Positions 36,876 to 46,593 of a DNA stretch of 64,000 nt are shown in pieces; position 1 is the first letter of the stretch; every line of letters starts with the position of its first letter. A program made the position numbers and the translations under genes. The stretch covers positions 6,138,001-6,202,000 of the forward strand of contig NZ_CP115300.1 of the NCBI RefSeq assembly GCF_027625935.1. The letters run 5' to 3'. The stretch comes from Streptomyces camelliae. Lineage in GTDB: Bacteria > Actinomycetota > Actinomycetes > Streptomycetales > Streptomycetaceae. A model generated the notes under the pieces. It was not told the origin of the DNA. It ran no database searches and worked only from the letters and a program-made list of their open reading frames with translations.

Positions 36876-37892
36876 ATGCTGAGTGAACGCAGGCTTCAGG
36901 TGCTGCGCGCCATCGTCCAGGACTACGTCGGGACCGAGGAGCCGGTCGGCTCCAAGGCCCTGACCGAGCGGCACAACCTCGGGGTGTCCCCGGCGACCGT
37001 CCGCAACGACATGGCGGCCCTGGAGGACGAGGGGTTCATCGCCCAGCCGCACACCAGCGCCGGGCGCATCCCGACGGACAAGGGCTACCGGCTGTTCGTC
37101 GACAAGCTCGCCGGGGTCAAGCCCATGACCGCGCCCGAGCGGCGGGCCATCCAGAACTTCCTGGAGGGCGCCGTCGACCTCGACGACGTGGTGGCCCGTA
37201 CGGTACGGCTGCTCGCGCAGCTCACGCGGCAGGTCGCCGTCGTGCAGTACCCGTCCCTGACCCGGTCCACCGTCCGGCACGTGGAGCTGCTCTCGCTCGC
37301 CCCGGCGCGCGTGATGCTCGTGCTGATCACGGACACCGGCCGGGTCGAGCAGCGGATGGTGGACTGCCCGGCGCCGTTCGGCGAGGCCTCGCTGGCGGAT
37401 CTGCGGGCCCGGCTGAACAGCAGGGTCGCGGGCCGCCGGTTCACGGACGTGCCGAAGCTGGTCGAGGACCTCCCGGACGCCTTCGAGCCGGAGGACCGCG
37501 GTACGGTCTCCACGGTGCTCTCCACTCTGCTGGAGACACTCGTGGAGGAGAACGAGGAGCGGCTGATGATCGGCGGCACCGCCAATCTCACCCGCTTCGG
37601 ACATGACTTCCCCCTCACGATCCGGCCCGTCCTGGAGGCTCTGGAGGAGCACGTCGTGCTCCTCAAGCTCCTCGGCGAGGCGAAGGATCCGGGCGTGATG
37701 GTGCGCATCGGGCACGAGAACGCCCATGAGGGACTCAACTCCACCTCCGTCGTGTCGGTCGGCTACGGTTCGGGCGGCGAGGCGGTTGCCAAGCTCGGCG
37801 TGGTCGGACCGACCCGCATGGACTACCCGGGAACGATGGGAGCGGTACGCGCAGTGGCACGGTACGTCGGACAGATCCTGGCGGAGTCGTAA
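36876..37892 (+). CDS. hrcA: Heat-inducible transcription repressor
   Basis: Repressor of class I heat-shock genes through CIRCE. The 338-residue product has the winged-helix start [20 protein letters not shown] and the recognition region [20 protein letters not shown], followed by [22 protein letters not shown] 36876 follows GGAGG (36862-36866) at nine bases. dnaJ starts directly after its stop codon with no gap, so the two are coupled. Confidence 0.97.
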   Translation: MLSERRLQVLRAIVQDYVGTEEPVGSKALTERHNLGVSPATVRNDMAALEDEGFIAQPHTSAGRIPTDKGYRLFVDKLAGVKPMTAPERRAIQNFLEGAVDLDDVVARTVRLLAQLTRQVAVVQYPSLTRSTVRHVELLSLAPARVMLVLITDTGRVEQRMVDCPAPFGEASLADLRARLNSRVAGRRFTDVPKLVEDLPDAFEPEDRGTVSTVLSTLLETLVEENEERLMIGGTANLTRFGHDFPLTIRPVLEALEEHVVLLKLLGEAKDPGVMVRIGHENAHEGLNSTSVVSVGYGSGGEAVAKLGVVGPTRMDYPGTMGAVRAVARYVGQILAES

Positions 37893-39029
37893 GTGGCCAC
37901 GGACTACTACGCCGTTCTCGGCGTGCGCCGCGACGCGTCGCAGGATGAGATCAAGAAGGCGTTCCGCCGGCTCGCGCGCGAGCTGCACCCGGACGTCAAC
38001 CCGGACCCGAAGACCCAGGAGCGGTTCAAGGAGATCAACGCCGCTTACGAGGTGCTGTCGGACCCGCAGAAGAAGCAGGTCTACGACCTCGGCGGCGACC
38101 CGCTCTCCGCGGCGGGCGGTGCGGGCGCGGGCGGCTTCGGGGCCGGTGGCTTCGGCAACTTCTCCGACATCATGGACGCGTTCTTCGGCACGGCGTCGCA
38201 GCGCGGGCCGCGCTCGCGCACCCGGCGCGGCCAGGACGCGATGATCCGCATCGAGGTCGAGCTGGACGAGGCGGCCTTCGGGACGACCAAGGACATCCAG
38301 GTCGACACCGCGGTCGTCTGCAACACCTGCAACGGCGAGGGCGCGGCCCCGGGCACGTCCGCTCAGACGTGTGACATGTGCCGTGGTCGCGGTGAGGTCT
38401 CGCAGGTCACCCGGTCCTTCCTGGGCCAGGTCATGACGTCGCGGCCCTGCCCCCAGTGCCAGGGCTTCGGCACGGTCGTGCCGACCCCGTGCCCGGAGTG
38501 CGCCGGCGACGGCCGCGTCCGCTCGCGTCGCACGCTGACCGTCAAGATCCCGGCCGGTGTCGACAACGGCACCCGGATCCAGCTCGCCGGCGAGGGCGAG
38601 GTCGGGCCGGGCGGCGGTCCGGCCGGTGACCTGTACGTCGAGATCCACGAGCTGCCGCACACGACCTTCCAGCGGCGCGGCGACGACCTGCACTGCACGG
38701 TGACGATCCCGATGACGGCCGCGGCCCTCGGTACCAAGGTGCCGCTGGAGACCCTGGACGGCATGGAGGAGGTCGACATCCGGCCCGGCACCCAGTCCGG
38801 CCAGTCGATCCCGCTGCACAACCGGGGCGTCACGCATCTGCGCGGCGGCGGCCGGGGTGACCTGGTCGTCCACGTCGAGGTCCAGACCCCGACCAAGCTG
38901 GACCCCGAGCAGGAACGGCTGCTGCGCGAGCTGGCCAAGCTGCGCGGCGAGGAACGGCCACAGGGGCAGTTCCAGCCGGGACAGCAGGGGTTGTTCTCGC
39001 GGCTGAAGGATGCGTTCAACGGGCGCTGA
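37893..39029 (+). CDS. dnaJ: Chaperone DnaJ
   Basis: Co-chaperone that delivers substrates to DnaK. The 378-residue product has the J domain with HPD ([15 protein letters not shown]), a Gly-rich region, four zinc motifs ([32 protein letters not shown]) and the C-terminal substrate domains. It is the hrcA-linked DnaJ rather than the dnaK-operon one. GTG 37893 abuts the hrcA stop. Its last 18 codons plus stop are repeated twice more downstream (38973-39257). Confidence 0.96.
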   Translation: MATDYYAVLGVRRDASQDEIKKAFRRLARELHPDVNPDPKTQERFKEINAAYEVLSDPQKKQVYDLGGDPLSAAGGAGAGGFGAGGFGNFSDIMDAFFGTASQRGPRSRTRRGQDAMIRIEVELDEAAFGTTKDIQVDTAVVCNTCNGEGAAPGTSAQTCDMCRGRGEVSQVTRSFLGQVMTSRPCPQCQGFGTVVPTPCPECAGDGRVRSRRTLTVKIPAGVDNGTRIQLAGEGEVGPGGGPAGDLYVEIHELPHTTFQRRGDDLHCTVTIPMTAAALGTKVPLETLDGMEEVDIRPGTQSGQSIPLHNRGVTHLRGGGRGDLVVHVEVQTPTKLDPEQERLLRELAKLRGEERPQGQFQPGQQGLFSRLKDAFNGR

Positions 39030-39257
39030 CACGTGGTGCTGCAGGGTGGCCGGGGGTCCGGGGGTTGGCCCCCGGGCAGGCACGGTCAGCCGGGACAGCA
39101 GGGGTTGTTCTCGCGGCTGAAGGATGCGTTCAACGGGCGCTGACACGTGGTGCTGCAGGGTGGCCGGGGGTCCGGGGGTTGGCCCCCGGGCAGGCACGGT
39201 CAGCCGGGACAGCAGGGGTTGTTCTCGCGGCTGAAGGATGCGTTCAACGGGCGCTGA
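38973..39257 (+). repeat. Tandem array of the dnaJ 3' end (2.5 x 114 bp)
   Basis: Units start at 38973, 39087 and 39201 with an exact 114-bp period; the third stops right after its TGA at 39257. By eye the copies are identical. Each unit holds the final 18 dnaJ codons (ending [12 protein letters not shown]), the stop and a spacer with the hairpin CCGGGGG-TTGG-CCCCCGG (first copy 39058-39075). The array fills most of the 339-base gap before the next gene. Confidence 0.95.
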
Positions 39258-39368
39258 GCCCTTCGGGATCAGGGGCGTACCGGGAGCTTCGGCACCCTGT
39301 ATGCCCCTGTCCTATGCCATCGGACGCCCGGATTCGGACTTGTTCGAAGGACGTGACAACATGCGGTC

Positions 39369-40445
39369 ATGTCCTCCGCGCTGACCGATCTCTTCCCCCA
39401 CCCGATCGTGCAGGCCCCCATGGCGGGCGGTGTCTCCGTCCCGCAGCTCGCCGCCGCCGTGTCCGAGGCCGGTGGTCTCGGGTTTCTCGCCGCCGGTTAC
39501 AAGACCGCCGACGGGATGTACCGGGAGATCAAGCAGCTGAGGGGGCTCACGAGCCGCCCCTTCGGGGTGAACGTGTTCATGCCGCAGCCCGAGTATGCCG
39601 AGTCCGGCGCCGTCGAGGTCTACGCGCATCAGCTGGCCGGCGAGGCCGCCTGGTACGAGACCGAGCTGGGCGACCCGGACAGCGGCCGGGACGACGGCTA
39701 CGACGCCAAGCTCGCCGTACTCCTCGACAACCCGGTGCCGGTGGTCTCCTTCCACTTCGGCGTGCCGGACGGCGACGTCCTCGACCGGCTGCGCCGGGCC
39801 GGCACCGTCACCCTGGTCACCGCCACCACCGCCGAGGAGGCCCGCGCGGTCGAGAGGGCCGGGGCCGACGCGGTGATCGCGCAGGGCGTGGAGGCCGGCG
39901 GTCATCAGGGGACGCACCGGGACCTGCCCGAGAACGACGGCTCGGGCATCGGCCTGCTGTCGCTGGTCGCGCAGATCCGCGAGGCCGTGAGCCTGCCGAT
40001 CGTCGCCGCCGGCGGCATCATGCGCGGCGGCCAGATCGCCGCCGTCCTCGCGGCGGGCGCGAGCGCGGCCCAGCTGGGCACCGCCTTCCTCGCCACCCCC
40101 GAGTCCGGCGCCCACGCCCTGCACAAGCAGGCGCTGACCAACCCCCTGTTCGCGCGCACCGAGTTGACCCGCGCCTTCTCCGGCCGGCCGGCCCGCGGAC
40201 TGGTCAACCGCTTCCTGCGCGAGCACGGCCCGTACGCCCCCGCCGCCTACCCGGAGATCCACCACCTCACCTCGCCGCTGCGCAAGGCCGCCGCCAAGGC
40301 CGGGGACGCGCAGGGCATGGCGCTGTGGGCGGGCCAGGGCCACCGGCTGGCCCGGGAGCTGCCGGCCGGGGAGCTGGTGGAGGTGCTGGCGGCCGAACTC
40401 GCCGCCGCCCGGACAGCGTTGTCGGCCGGGGGTGACGCGCGATGA
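39369..40445 (+). CDS. Nitronate monooxygenase family protein
   Basis: FMN-dependent TIM-barrel enzyme (2-nitropropane-dioxygenase family) that oxidises nitronates; related members are enoyl reductases, so the substrate is open. The 358-residue product has IVQAPMAGGVSVPQLAAAVS, GVEAGGHQGTHRD with the catalytic-type histidine, IVAAGGIMRGGQIAAVLAAG and GTAFLATPESGAH. CAACAT lies six bases before the ATG, and no ribosome site is visible. It overlaps rsmE as ATGA. Confidence 0.9.
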   Translation: MSSALTDLFPHPIVQAPMAGGVSVPQLAAAVSEAGGLGFLAAGYKTADGMYREIKQLRGLTSRPFGVNVFMPQPEYAESGAVEVYAHQLAGEAAWYETELGDPDSGRDDGYDAKLAVLLDNPVPVVSFHFGVPDGDVLDRLRRAGTVTLVTATTAEEARAVERAGADAVIAQGVEAGGHQGTHRDLPENDGSGIGLLSLVAQIREAVSLPIVAAGGIMRGGQIAAVLAAGASAAQLGTAFLATPESGAHALHKQALTNPLFARTELTRAFSGRPARGLVNRFLREHGPYAPAAYPEIHHLTSPLRKAAAKAGDAQGMALWAGQGHRLARELPAGELVEVLAAELAAARTALSAGGDAR

Positions 40446-41179
40446 CCGCACCCGTCTTCGTCGTCGACCAACTCGACCGTGTGGGGCCGGAGTTCGTGCT
40501 GGAGGGCCCCGAGGGGAGGCACGCCGTCTCCGTGAAGCGGCTGCGGCCGGGTGAGGACGTCGTCCTCACCGACGGGCAGGGCCGCTGGGCCGAGGGCGTC
40601 GTCAAGGCGGCCGAGGGCAAGGACCGGCTCGTCGTGACCGTCGAGTCCGTCCACGAGGAGCCGCCGGCCGCCCCGCGCATCACCGTCGTCCAGGCCCTGC
40701 CCAAGGGCGACCGGGGCGAGGTGGCCGTGGAGACGATGACCGAGGTCGGCGTCGACGCGATCGTGCCCTGGCAGGCGTCGCGCTGCATCACCCAGTGGAA
40801 GGGCGAGCGCGGACTGAAGGCGCTCGGCAAGTGGCGGGCCACCGCCCGCGAGGCCGGCAAGCAGTCCCGCCGGGTCCGCTTCCCCGAGGTCGCGGACGCG
40901 GCGACGACCAAGCAGATCGGGGCACTGCTCGCCACGGCCGACTTCGCCGCCGTCCTCCACGAGAGCGGCGAGGAGCGCCTGGCCACCGCCGAACTCCCCG
41001 CGGACGGCGAGATCGTGCTGGTCGTCGGCCCCGAAGGGGGCGTCTCACCCGAGGAGCTGGCCCTGTTCGCCGAGGCGGGTGCGCGGCCGTACGTCCTCGG
41101 GCCCACCGTGTTGCGCACCTCCACCGCCGGCACCGCCGCCGCGGCCCTGCTGCTGGGCCGTACCGGCCGCTGGTCCTGA
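40442..41179 (+). CDS. rsmE: 16S rRNA (uracil-1498-N3)-methyltransferase
   Basis: SPOUT-class methyltransferase for U1498 of 16S rRNA. The 245-residue product has the N-terminal PUA-like part (HAVSVKRLRPGEDVVLTDGQ) and the knotted SAM site VLVVGPEGGVSPEELALF with LGPTVLRTSTAGTAAAALLL. It is coupled to the preceding gene by a 4-base overlap. Its stop codon lies inside a duplicated 17-bp segment (41170-41203). Confidence 0.96.
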   Translation: MTAPVFVVDQLDRVGPEFVLEGPEGRHAVSVKRLRPGEDVVLTDGQGRWAEGVVKAAEGKDRLVVTVESVHEEPPAAPRITVVQALPKGDRGEVAVETMTEVGVDAIVPWQASRCITQWKGERGLKALGKWRATAREAGKQSRRVRFPEVADAATTKQIGALLATADFAAVLHESGEERLATAELPADGEIVLVVGPEGGVSPEELALFAEAGARPYVLGPTVLRTSTAGTAAAALLLGRTGRWS

Positions 41180-41203
41180 CACACAACTGGTTCTGACACA
41201 CAT
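41170..41203 (+). repeat. 17-bp tandem duplication across the rsmE stop codon
   Basis: CTGGTCCTGACACACAA (41170-41186) is followed directly by CTGGTTCTGACACACAT (41187-41203), two differences. The rsmE TGA is at 41177-41179 in the first unit; a third start CTGG follows. Confidence 0.9.
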
Positions 41204-41215
41204 CTGGGGGACACC

Positions 41216-41608
41216 GTGGAACTCGCCCAAGTCCGGCTCCTGGTCACCGACTTCGCCGCGTGCTACCGCTTCTACGCCGACGTCCTCGGCCTGAAGCCGC
41301 AGTCCGGCGCGACCGAGGGGCCGTACGAGAAGTTCAGCCCGCACACCGGCTCCGCCGGGATCGCCCTGCAGGACCGGGCGATGATGGCGGAGATCCTGGA
41401 CGAGCTGGGCGAGACCGCCACCGGGCACCGCTCCCTGGTGGTGCTGCGCGTGGACGACCTCGACGCCTACTGCGCCGAGATCACCTCCCGCGGCGCCGCC
41501 CTGCTGCACGGCCCGGCCCCCATGACCGACCGCATGCGCGTGGCCCACCTCAAGGACCCGGAGGGGAACCTGGTGGAGCTTCAGCAGTGGCTGCTGCTGC
41601 GCGGCTGA
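41216..41608 (+). CDS. VOC family (glyoxalase-like) protein
   Basis: A 130-residue vicinal-oxygen-chelate protein: QVRLLVTDFAACYRFYADVL at the start, GIALQDRAMMAEIL in the middle and AHLKDPEGNLVELQQW at the end, where the conserved glutamate (VELQ) is a likely metal ligand. One module of the beta-alpha-beta-beta-beta pair, so it would act as a dimer. Substrate unknown. Start GTG 41216 follows GGGGG at eight bases. Its 3' end overlaps a convergent gene by 59 bases. Confidence 0.88.
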   Translation: MELAQVRLLVTDFAACYRFYADVLGLKPQSGATEGPYEKFSPHTGSAGIALQDRAMMAEILDELGETATGHRSLVVLRVDDLDAYCAEITSRGAALLHGPAPMTDRMRVAHLKDPEGNLVELQQWLLLRG

Positions 41609-41924
41609 CGGCGACGCCGGGCAGCAGGGCCCGGCCGTCCACGTCGCCGGGTGCCGGCCGCAGCCGCCGTACCGCGTCCGCGAACGCCCGTACGACGCCG
41701 GGCTCGTGCAGATCGAGGGCGTTCCCGCGGTGGTCGGCGACGAGGCCCGAGTGCCCGTAGGCACCGCCGGTGCCCGGGAACACGATCCGGGTCGGGGTCC
41801 CGTCCCGGTACAGCGTCAGCACCTCCTGGCAGGGGCCGCCGTCCCGGTGCCGGTGCCGGACCGTCCACCGGTACTCGGTCCCGTCCGGCAGCACGAGCCG
41901 CCTGAGCCTGCGTTCGCTGCGCAT
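41550..41924 (-). CDS. Conserved-looking hypothetical protein
   Basis: A 124-residue protein beginning MRSERRLRRLVLPDGTEYRW, with a beta-rich middle (GTPTRIVFPGTGGAYGHSGL) and the helix EPGVVRAFADAVRRLRP. The Ala/Pro-rich last 20 residues lie over the 3' end of the VOC gene on the other strand and may be dispensable. Codon bias supports coding for the first 100 residues. Function not recognised. Confidence 0.65.
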   Translation of the reverse strand: MRSERRLRRLVLPDGTEYRWTVRHRHRDGGPCQEVLTLYRDGTPTRIVFPGTGGAYGHSGLVADHRGNALDLHEPGVVRAFADAVRRLRPAPGDVDGRALLPGVAVSRAAAATAEAPPGSPPGP

Positions 41925-42030
41925 CCGCCCAGCGTAGGCGCTTCACCGGCGACGCCGCTTCGGGAACACGGGCCGCGGGCAGCCGAGGGCAAGTGATCGA
42001 AACGGGGGGCGCGTACCCGCCGTCGCTGCG

Positions 42031-42036
42031 TACAGT
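42031..42036 (+). promoter_or_regulatory. -10 box of the tricorn gene, leaderless spacing
   Basis: TACAGT, six bases, then GTG 42043. No ribosome site is present. Confidence 0.5.
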
Positions 42037-42042
42037 GACGGG

Positions 42043-45000
42043 GTGACTCAGGGCGCTTCGACGGGCTATCTCCGATTCCCCCATCTGCACGGCGACTTGG
42101 TGGCTTTCGTCGCCGAGGACGACGTATGGCTCGCGCCCCTCGACGGCGGCCGGGCCTGGCGGGTCAGTGCCGACAACCGGCCCGTGACCCAGCCCCGGAT
42201 ATCCCCGGACGGACGGTTCCTCGCCTGGACCTCCGGCCGGGACGGCGCGCCCGAGGTGCATGTCGCTCCCGTCGACGGAGGCCCCGCCGAGCGGCTGACG
42301 TACTGGGGCAACCGCCGTACGGAGGTGCGGGGCTGGACGCCCGACGGGCGGGTGCTCGCGCTCGGCGCGCAGGGCCGGCCCAGCCTCCGGCAGACCTGGG
42401 CGTACGCCGTCCCGCTGGACGGCGGCCCCGCCGAGACCCTGCCGTACGGCCCGGTCGGCGATGTGGCGCTCGGGCCGGCCACCGTGCTGCTGTCCGCGCC
42501 GATGGGCCGCGAGGCCGCCTACTGGAAGCGCTACCGGGGCGGTACGGCGGGCAAGCTGTGGATCGACCCCGACGGGGACGGTGAGTTCGTCCGGCTCCAC
42601 GCGGAGCTCGACGGGAACATCGAGTGCCCGGTCTGGGCCGGCGACCGCATCGCCTTCCTCTCCGACCACGAGGGCACCGGCGCCCTCTACTCCTCCCTCG
42701 CCGACGGCTCCGACCTGCGCCGCCACACCCCGCTCGACGGTTTCTACGCCCGGCACGCGGCCGGTGACGGCACCCGGGTCGTCTACGGCGCGGCCGGTGA
42801 ACTGTGGCTCCTGGACGATCTGGACGGCGCCGAGCCGCGCCGGCTGGACGTGCGCCTGGGCGGGCCACGCGTCGATCTGCGCCCCCGCCCGGTGAACGCA
42901 GCCCGCTGGTTCGGCGCGGCCGCCCCCGACCACACCGCGCGCGGCAGCGCCGTCTGCGTGCGCGGCGGGATCCACTGGGTCACCCACCGCTACGGCCCCG
43001 CCCGCGCCCTCGCCGCCACCCCCGGCGTCCGCGCCCGGATGCCGCGCGCCTTCCGCGCCGACGGCGAGGAGTGGGTGGTGTGGGTGACGGACGCCGAGGG
43101 CGACGACGCCCTGGAGTTCGCCCCCGCCACGGGCAACGTCCCCGGCGCCACCCCGCGCCGGCTCGCCGCCGGACAGCTCGGCCGGGTCCTGGAGCTCGCC
43201 ATGGCTCCCGACGGCAGCCGGGCCGCCGTGGCCGCGCACGACGGGCGGCTGCTGCTCGTCGAGCGGGAGACCGGAGAGGTCCGTGAGGTCGACCGCAGCG
43301 ACGACGGCGAGGTCTCCGGGCTCGCCTTCTCCCCCGACTCCGCCTGGCTCGCCTGGGCCCACCCCGGCCCCCGCCCGCTCTCCCAGCTGCGCCTCGCCCA
43401 CACCACCGACCTGTCCGTCACCGAGGCGACCCCGCTGCGCTTCATGGACTACGCCCCCGCCTTCACCCTCGACGGCAAGCATCTGGCGTTCCTGTCCAAC
43501 CGCGCCTTCGACCCGGTCTACGACGAGCACGTCTTCGACCTCGCCTTCGTGGTCGGCGCCCGCCCGCACCTGATCACGCTGGCCGCCACCACCCCCTCAC
43601 CCTTCGGCCCGCAGCGCCACGGCCGCCCCTTCGAGACGCCGGACAAGGACGAGACCCCCGACAGCGAGGGCACCCCCGCCACCCGCATCGACCTCGAAGG
43701 CCTCGCCGACCGCATCGTCCCCTTCCCGGTGGAAGCCGGCCGCTACTCCACCCTCCGCGCCGCCAAGGACGGCGTCCTCTGGCTGCGCCACCCCGTGGAG
43801 GGCGTTCTCGGCGCCACCCGCGCCCGCCCCGAGGACCCCGACCCGCACACCGAGCTGGAGCGCTACGACCTCGCCCAGCGGCGCCTGGAACACCTCGCCT
43901 CCGACGTCGACCACATCGAGGTCAGCGGCGACGGCAAACGCGTCCTGCTGTGGAGCGACGGCCGGCTCCGGGTCGCCCCCAGCGACCGCCGTACCGGCAG
44001 CGACGACGACGGCGACACCAGCGTCACCGTCGACCTCGCCCGCATCCGCCAGACCCTCGACCCGGCCGCCGAGTGGCGCCAGATGTACGACGAGACCGGC
44101 CGCCTCATGCGCGACCACTTCTGGCGCCCCGACCTCGGCGGCGCCGACTGGACGGGCGTCCTCGACCGCTACCGCCCCCTCGTCGCCCGCCTGGCCACCC
44201 ACAGCGACCTCACCGACCTCCTGTGGGAGGTACAGGGCGAACTGGGTACCTCGCACGCCTACGTCATCCCCGCCGGCGGCCGGGGCGGCGGCGCCCGGCA
44301 CGGGCTGCTCGGCGCCGACATCTCCCGTCACGCGGACGGCAGTTGGCGTGTCGACCGCATCCTGCCGTCGGAGACCTCCGACCCCGACGCCCGCTCCCCG
44401 CTCGCCGCTCCCGGCGTCGCGGTCCGCCCCGGCGACGCGATCATCGCCGTGGCCGGGCACCAGGTCGACCCGGTGACGGGCCCGGGTCCGCTGCTCGTCG
44501 GCACGGCGGGCCACCCGGTGGAACTGACCGTTTCCCCGGCGGGCGGCGGCGAACCCCGCCACACCGTGGTCGTCCCCATCGCCGACGAGGAACCCCTGCG
44601 CTACCACGACTGGGTCGCCGGCCGCCGCGCCCACGTCCACACGGCCTCCGGCGGCCGCCTCGGCTATCTCCACGTCCCCGACATGCAGGCCCCCGGCTGG
44701 GCCCAGATCCACCGCGACCTGCGCGTCGAGGTCGCCCGCGAGGGCCTGGTGGTCGACGTCCGCGAGAACCGCGGCGGCCACACCTCCCAGCTCGTGGTCG
44801 AGAAGCTGGCCCGCCGCGTGGTCGGCTGGGACGTCCCCCGCGGCATGCGTCCCACCAGCTACCCCCTCGACGCCCCGCGCGGCCCGGTCGTCGCCGTCGC
44901 CAACGAGTTCTCCGGCTCCGACGGCGACATCGTCAACGCGGCGATCAAGGCCCTCGGCATCGGCCCGGTCGTCGGCACCCGCACCTGGGGCGGAGTGATC

Positions 45001-45243
45001 GGCATCGACAGCCGCTACCGCCTGGTCGACGGCACCCTGGTCACCCAGCCGAAGTACGCGATCTGGCTGGAGGGTTACGGGTGGGACGTGGAGAACCGCG
45101 GGGTGGAGCCGGATGTGGAGGTCGTACAGCGGCCACAGGACTGGGTGGCGGGGAGGGACGTCCAGCTGGACGAGGCGATCAGGCTCGCGCTGGCGGCACT
45201 TCAGGAGCGGCCCGCGAAAACCCCGCCGGGAATGCCCGCCTGA
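42043..45243 (+). CDS. Tricorn protease homologue (S41 family)
   Basis: Large cytosolic peptidase thought to process oligopeptides. The 1066-residue product has an N-terminal six-bladed propeller with WD-like SPDG repeats (ISPDGRFLAWTSGRDG), a second propeller (about 340-660), a PDZ domain (about 760-850; APGVAVRPGDAIIAVAGHQV) and the C-terminal S41 core with DVRENRGGHTSQLVVEKL and the serine-containing VVAVANEFSGSDGDIVNAAI. All parts match the tricorn core in order and length. No ribosome site; leaderless start likely. Confidence 0.95.
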   Translation: MTQGASTGYLRFPHLHGDLVAFVAEDDVWLAPLDGGRAWRVSADNRPVTQPRISPDGRFLAWTSGRDGAPEVHVAPVDGGPAERLTYWGNRRTEVRGWTPDGRVLALGAQGRPSLRQTWAYAVPLDGGPAETLPYGPVGDVALGPATVLLSAPMGREAAYWKRYRGGTAGKLWIDPDGDGEFVRLHAELDGNIECPVWAGDRIAFLSDHEGTGALYSSLADGSDLRRHTPLDGFYARHAAGDGTRVVYGAAGELWLLDDLDGAEPRRLDVRLGGPRVDLRPRPVNAARWFGAAAPDHTARGSAVCVRGGIHWVTHRYGPARALAATPGVRARMPRAFRADGEEWVVWVTDAEGDDALEFAPATGNVPGATPRRLAAGQLGRVLELAMAPDGSRAAVAAHDGRLLLVERETGEVREVDRSDDGEVSGLAFSPDSAWLAWAHPGPRPLSQLRLAHTTDLSVTEATPLRFMDYAPAFTLDGKHLAFLSNRAFDPVYDEHVFDLAFVVGARPHLITLAATTPSPFGPQRHGRPFETPDKDETPDSEGTPATRIDLEGLADRIVPFPVEAGRYSTLRAAKDGVLWLRHPVEGVLGATRARPEDPDPHTELERYDLAQRRLEHLASDVDHIEVSGDGKRVLLWSDGRLRVAPSDRRTGSDDDGDTSVTVDLARIRQTLDPAAEWRQMYDETGRLMRDHFWRPDLGGADWTGVLDRYRPLVARLATHSDLTDLLWEVQGELGTSHAYVIPAGGRGGGARHGLLGADISRHADGSWRVDRILPSETSDPDARSPLAAPGVAVRPGDAIIAVAGHQVDPVTGPGPLLVGTAGHPVELTVSPAGGGEPRHTVVVPIADEEPLRYHDWVAGRRAHVHTASGGRLGYLHVPDMQAPGWAQIHRDLRVEVAREGLVVDVRENRGGHTSQLVVEKLARRVVGWDVPRGMRPTSYPLDAPRGPVVAVANEFSGSDGDIVNAAIKALGIGPVVGTRTWGGVIGIDSRYRLVDGTLVTQPKYAIWLEGYGWDVENRGVEPDVEVVQRPQDWVAGRDVQLDEAIRLALAALQERPAKTPPGMPA

Positions 45244-45292
45244 TACGACTACGATGCACCGGTACTGATCACAGGTGTGAGGAGGCACAGGC

Positions 45293-45646
45293 ATGGCAGG
45301 TGAACCGCAGGACGACTGCCTGTTCTGCAGGATCGTCGCGGGGCACATCCCGGCGACGATCGTCCGCGAGACGGAGACAACCGTCGCCTTCCGCGACATA
45401 AACCCCCAGGCCCCCACCCACGTCCTCGTGATCCCCAAGGCCCACTACAAGAACGCGGCCACTCTCGCCGCCGAAGCACCGCAGCTGGCGGCGGACGTCC
45501 TGCGCGAGACCCAGGCCGTCGCGGACGAGGACAAGCTCGACAGCTACCGCATCGTCTTCAACACGGGCTCCGGCGCCGGTCAGACCGTGTGGCACGCCCA
45601 CGCGCACGTCCTCGGCGGCCGTGGCCTGGAATGGCCCCCCGGGTAA
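45293..45646 (+). CDS. HIT family nucleotide-binding protein
   Basis: A 117-residue HINT-type hydrolase: DDCLFCRIVAGHIPA at the start and the histidine triad VWHAHAHVLGGRGLEWPPG near the end. Family members split nucleoside phosphoramidates. GAGGAGG precedes the ATG. The RNase Z-like gene starts six bases after the stop, so they probably share a transcript. Confidence 0.95.
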   Translation: MAGEPQDDCLFCRIVAGHIPATIVRETETTVAFRDINPQAPTHVLVIPKAHYKNAATLAAEAPQLAADVLRETQAVADEDKLDSYRIVFNTGSGAGQTVWHAHAHVLGGRGLEWPPG

Positions 45647-45652
45647 ACCGTC

Positions 45653-46558
45653 GTGTCCGTACGTGAATTGGTGGTCCTCGGCACCGCCAGCCAGGTCCCC
45701 ACCCGGCACCGCAACCACAACGGCTACCTGCTGCGGTGGGACGGCGAAGGCATCCTCTTCGACCCCGGCGAGGGCACACAGCGCCAGATGGTGCGCGCCG
45801 GGGTCGCCGCGCACGACCTGAACCGGATCTGTGTCACGCACTTCCACGGCGACCACTCCCTCGGTCTCGCCGGCGTCATCCAGCGGATCAACCTCGACCA
45901 GGTGCCGCACGAGATCACCGCGCACTACCCGCGCTCCGGCCGGCGCTACTTCGACCGCCTGCGGTACGCGACGGCCTACCGGGAGACGGTCGGCGTCACC
46001 GAGGCGCCGGTCGCCGCCGACGGCATCCTCGCGGTGACCTCGGCGTACACCCTGGAGGCGCGCAGGCTCTCGCACCCGGTCGAGTCCTACGGCTACCGGC
46101 TCATCGAGCCCGACGGCCGCCGCATGCTGCCCGACCGGCTCGCCGCGCACGGGATCAAGGGGCCGGACGTCGGCGTGCTCCAGCGCGACGGGCGGCTCGG
46201 GGACGTGACGCTGGAGGACGTCAGCGAGGTGCGGCGCGGGCAGCGGTTCGCGTTCGTCATGGACACCCGGCTCTGCGACGGCGTGCACGCGCTCGCGGAG
46301 GGCTGCGACCTGCTGGTGATCGAGTCCACGTTCCTCGACGAGGACATGGAACTCGCCATCGAACACGGTCATCTGACGGCAGGTCAGGCCGGCGCCGTGG
46401 CCCGGGACGCGGGCGTACGGCACCTGGTCCTCACCCACTTCAGCCAGCGTTATTCCGAGCCGGAGGAGTTCGAGCGGCAGGCGCGGGCGGCCGGCTTCGA
46501 GGGCGAGCTGACCGTGGCGCACGATCTGCTGCGGGTGCCGGTGCCGAAACGGCGATAA
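45653..46558 (+). CDS. Ribonuclease Z-like MBL-fold protein
   Basis: A 301-residue metallo-beta-lactamase-fold protein with [32 protein letters not shown] and [15 protein letters not shown], the pattern of tRNA 3'-processing endonuclease (RNase Z/ElaC), including the [19 protein letters not shown] histidine region. RNase Z activity on tRNA is the likely role because the window's tRNAs lack encoded CCA, but streptomycetes carry several MBL proteins, so I give no gene symbol. Start GTG 45653. Confidence 0.87.
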   Translation: MSVRELVVLGTASQVPTRHRNHNGYLLRWDGEGILFDPGEGTQRQMVRAGVAAHDLNRICVTHFHGDHSLGLAGVIQRINLDQVPHEITAHYPRSGRRYFDRLRYATAYRETVGVTEAPVAADGILAVTSAYTLEARRLSHPVESYGYRLIEPDGRRMLPDRLAAHGIKGPDVGVLQRDGRLGDVTLEDVSEVRRGQRFAFVMDTRLCDGVHALAEGCDLLVIESTFLDEDMELAIEHGHLTAGQAGAVARDAGVRHLVLTHFSQRYSEPEEFERQARAAGFEGELTVAHDLLRVPVPKRR

Positions 46559-46581
46559 AGCAATCGGCGGCAAAACGCCCG

Positions 46582-46587
46582 TACGAT
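46582..46587 (+). promoter_or_regulatory. -10 box of add, leaderless spacing
   Basis: TACGAT, six bases, then ATG 46594, with no ribosome site. Confidence 0.5.
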
Positions 46588-46593
46588 ACGTCG

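Noticed and set aside
36081..39197. Long minus-strand open frame across hrcA-dnaJ and the repeats
   Set aside because: Shadow of high-GC genes; it even contains the 114-bp unit translated twice, and no family is recognisable.
38973..39257. CRISPR-like array
   Set aside because: The units are directly adjacent copies of the dnaJ end with no unique spacers, and no cas genes occur in the window.
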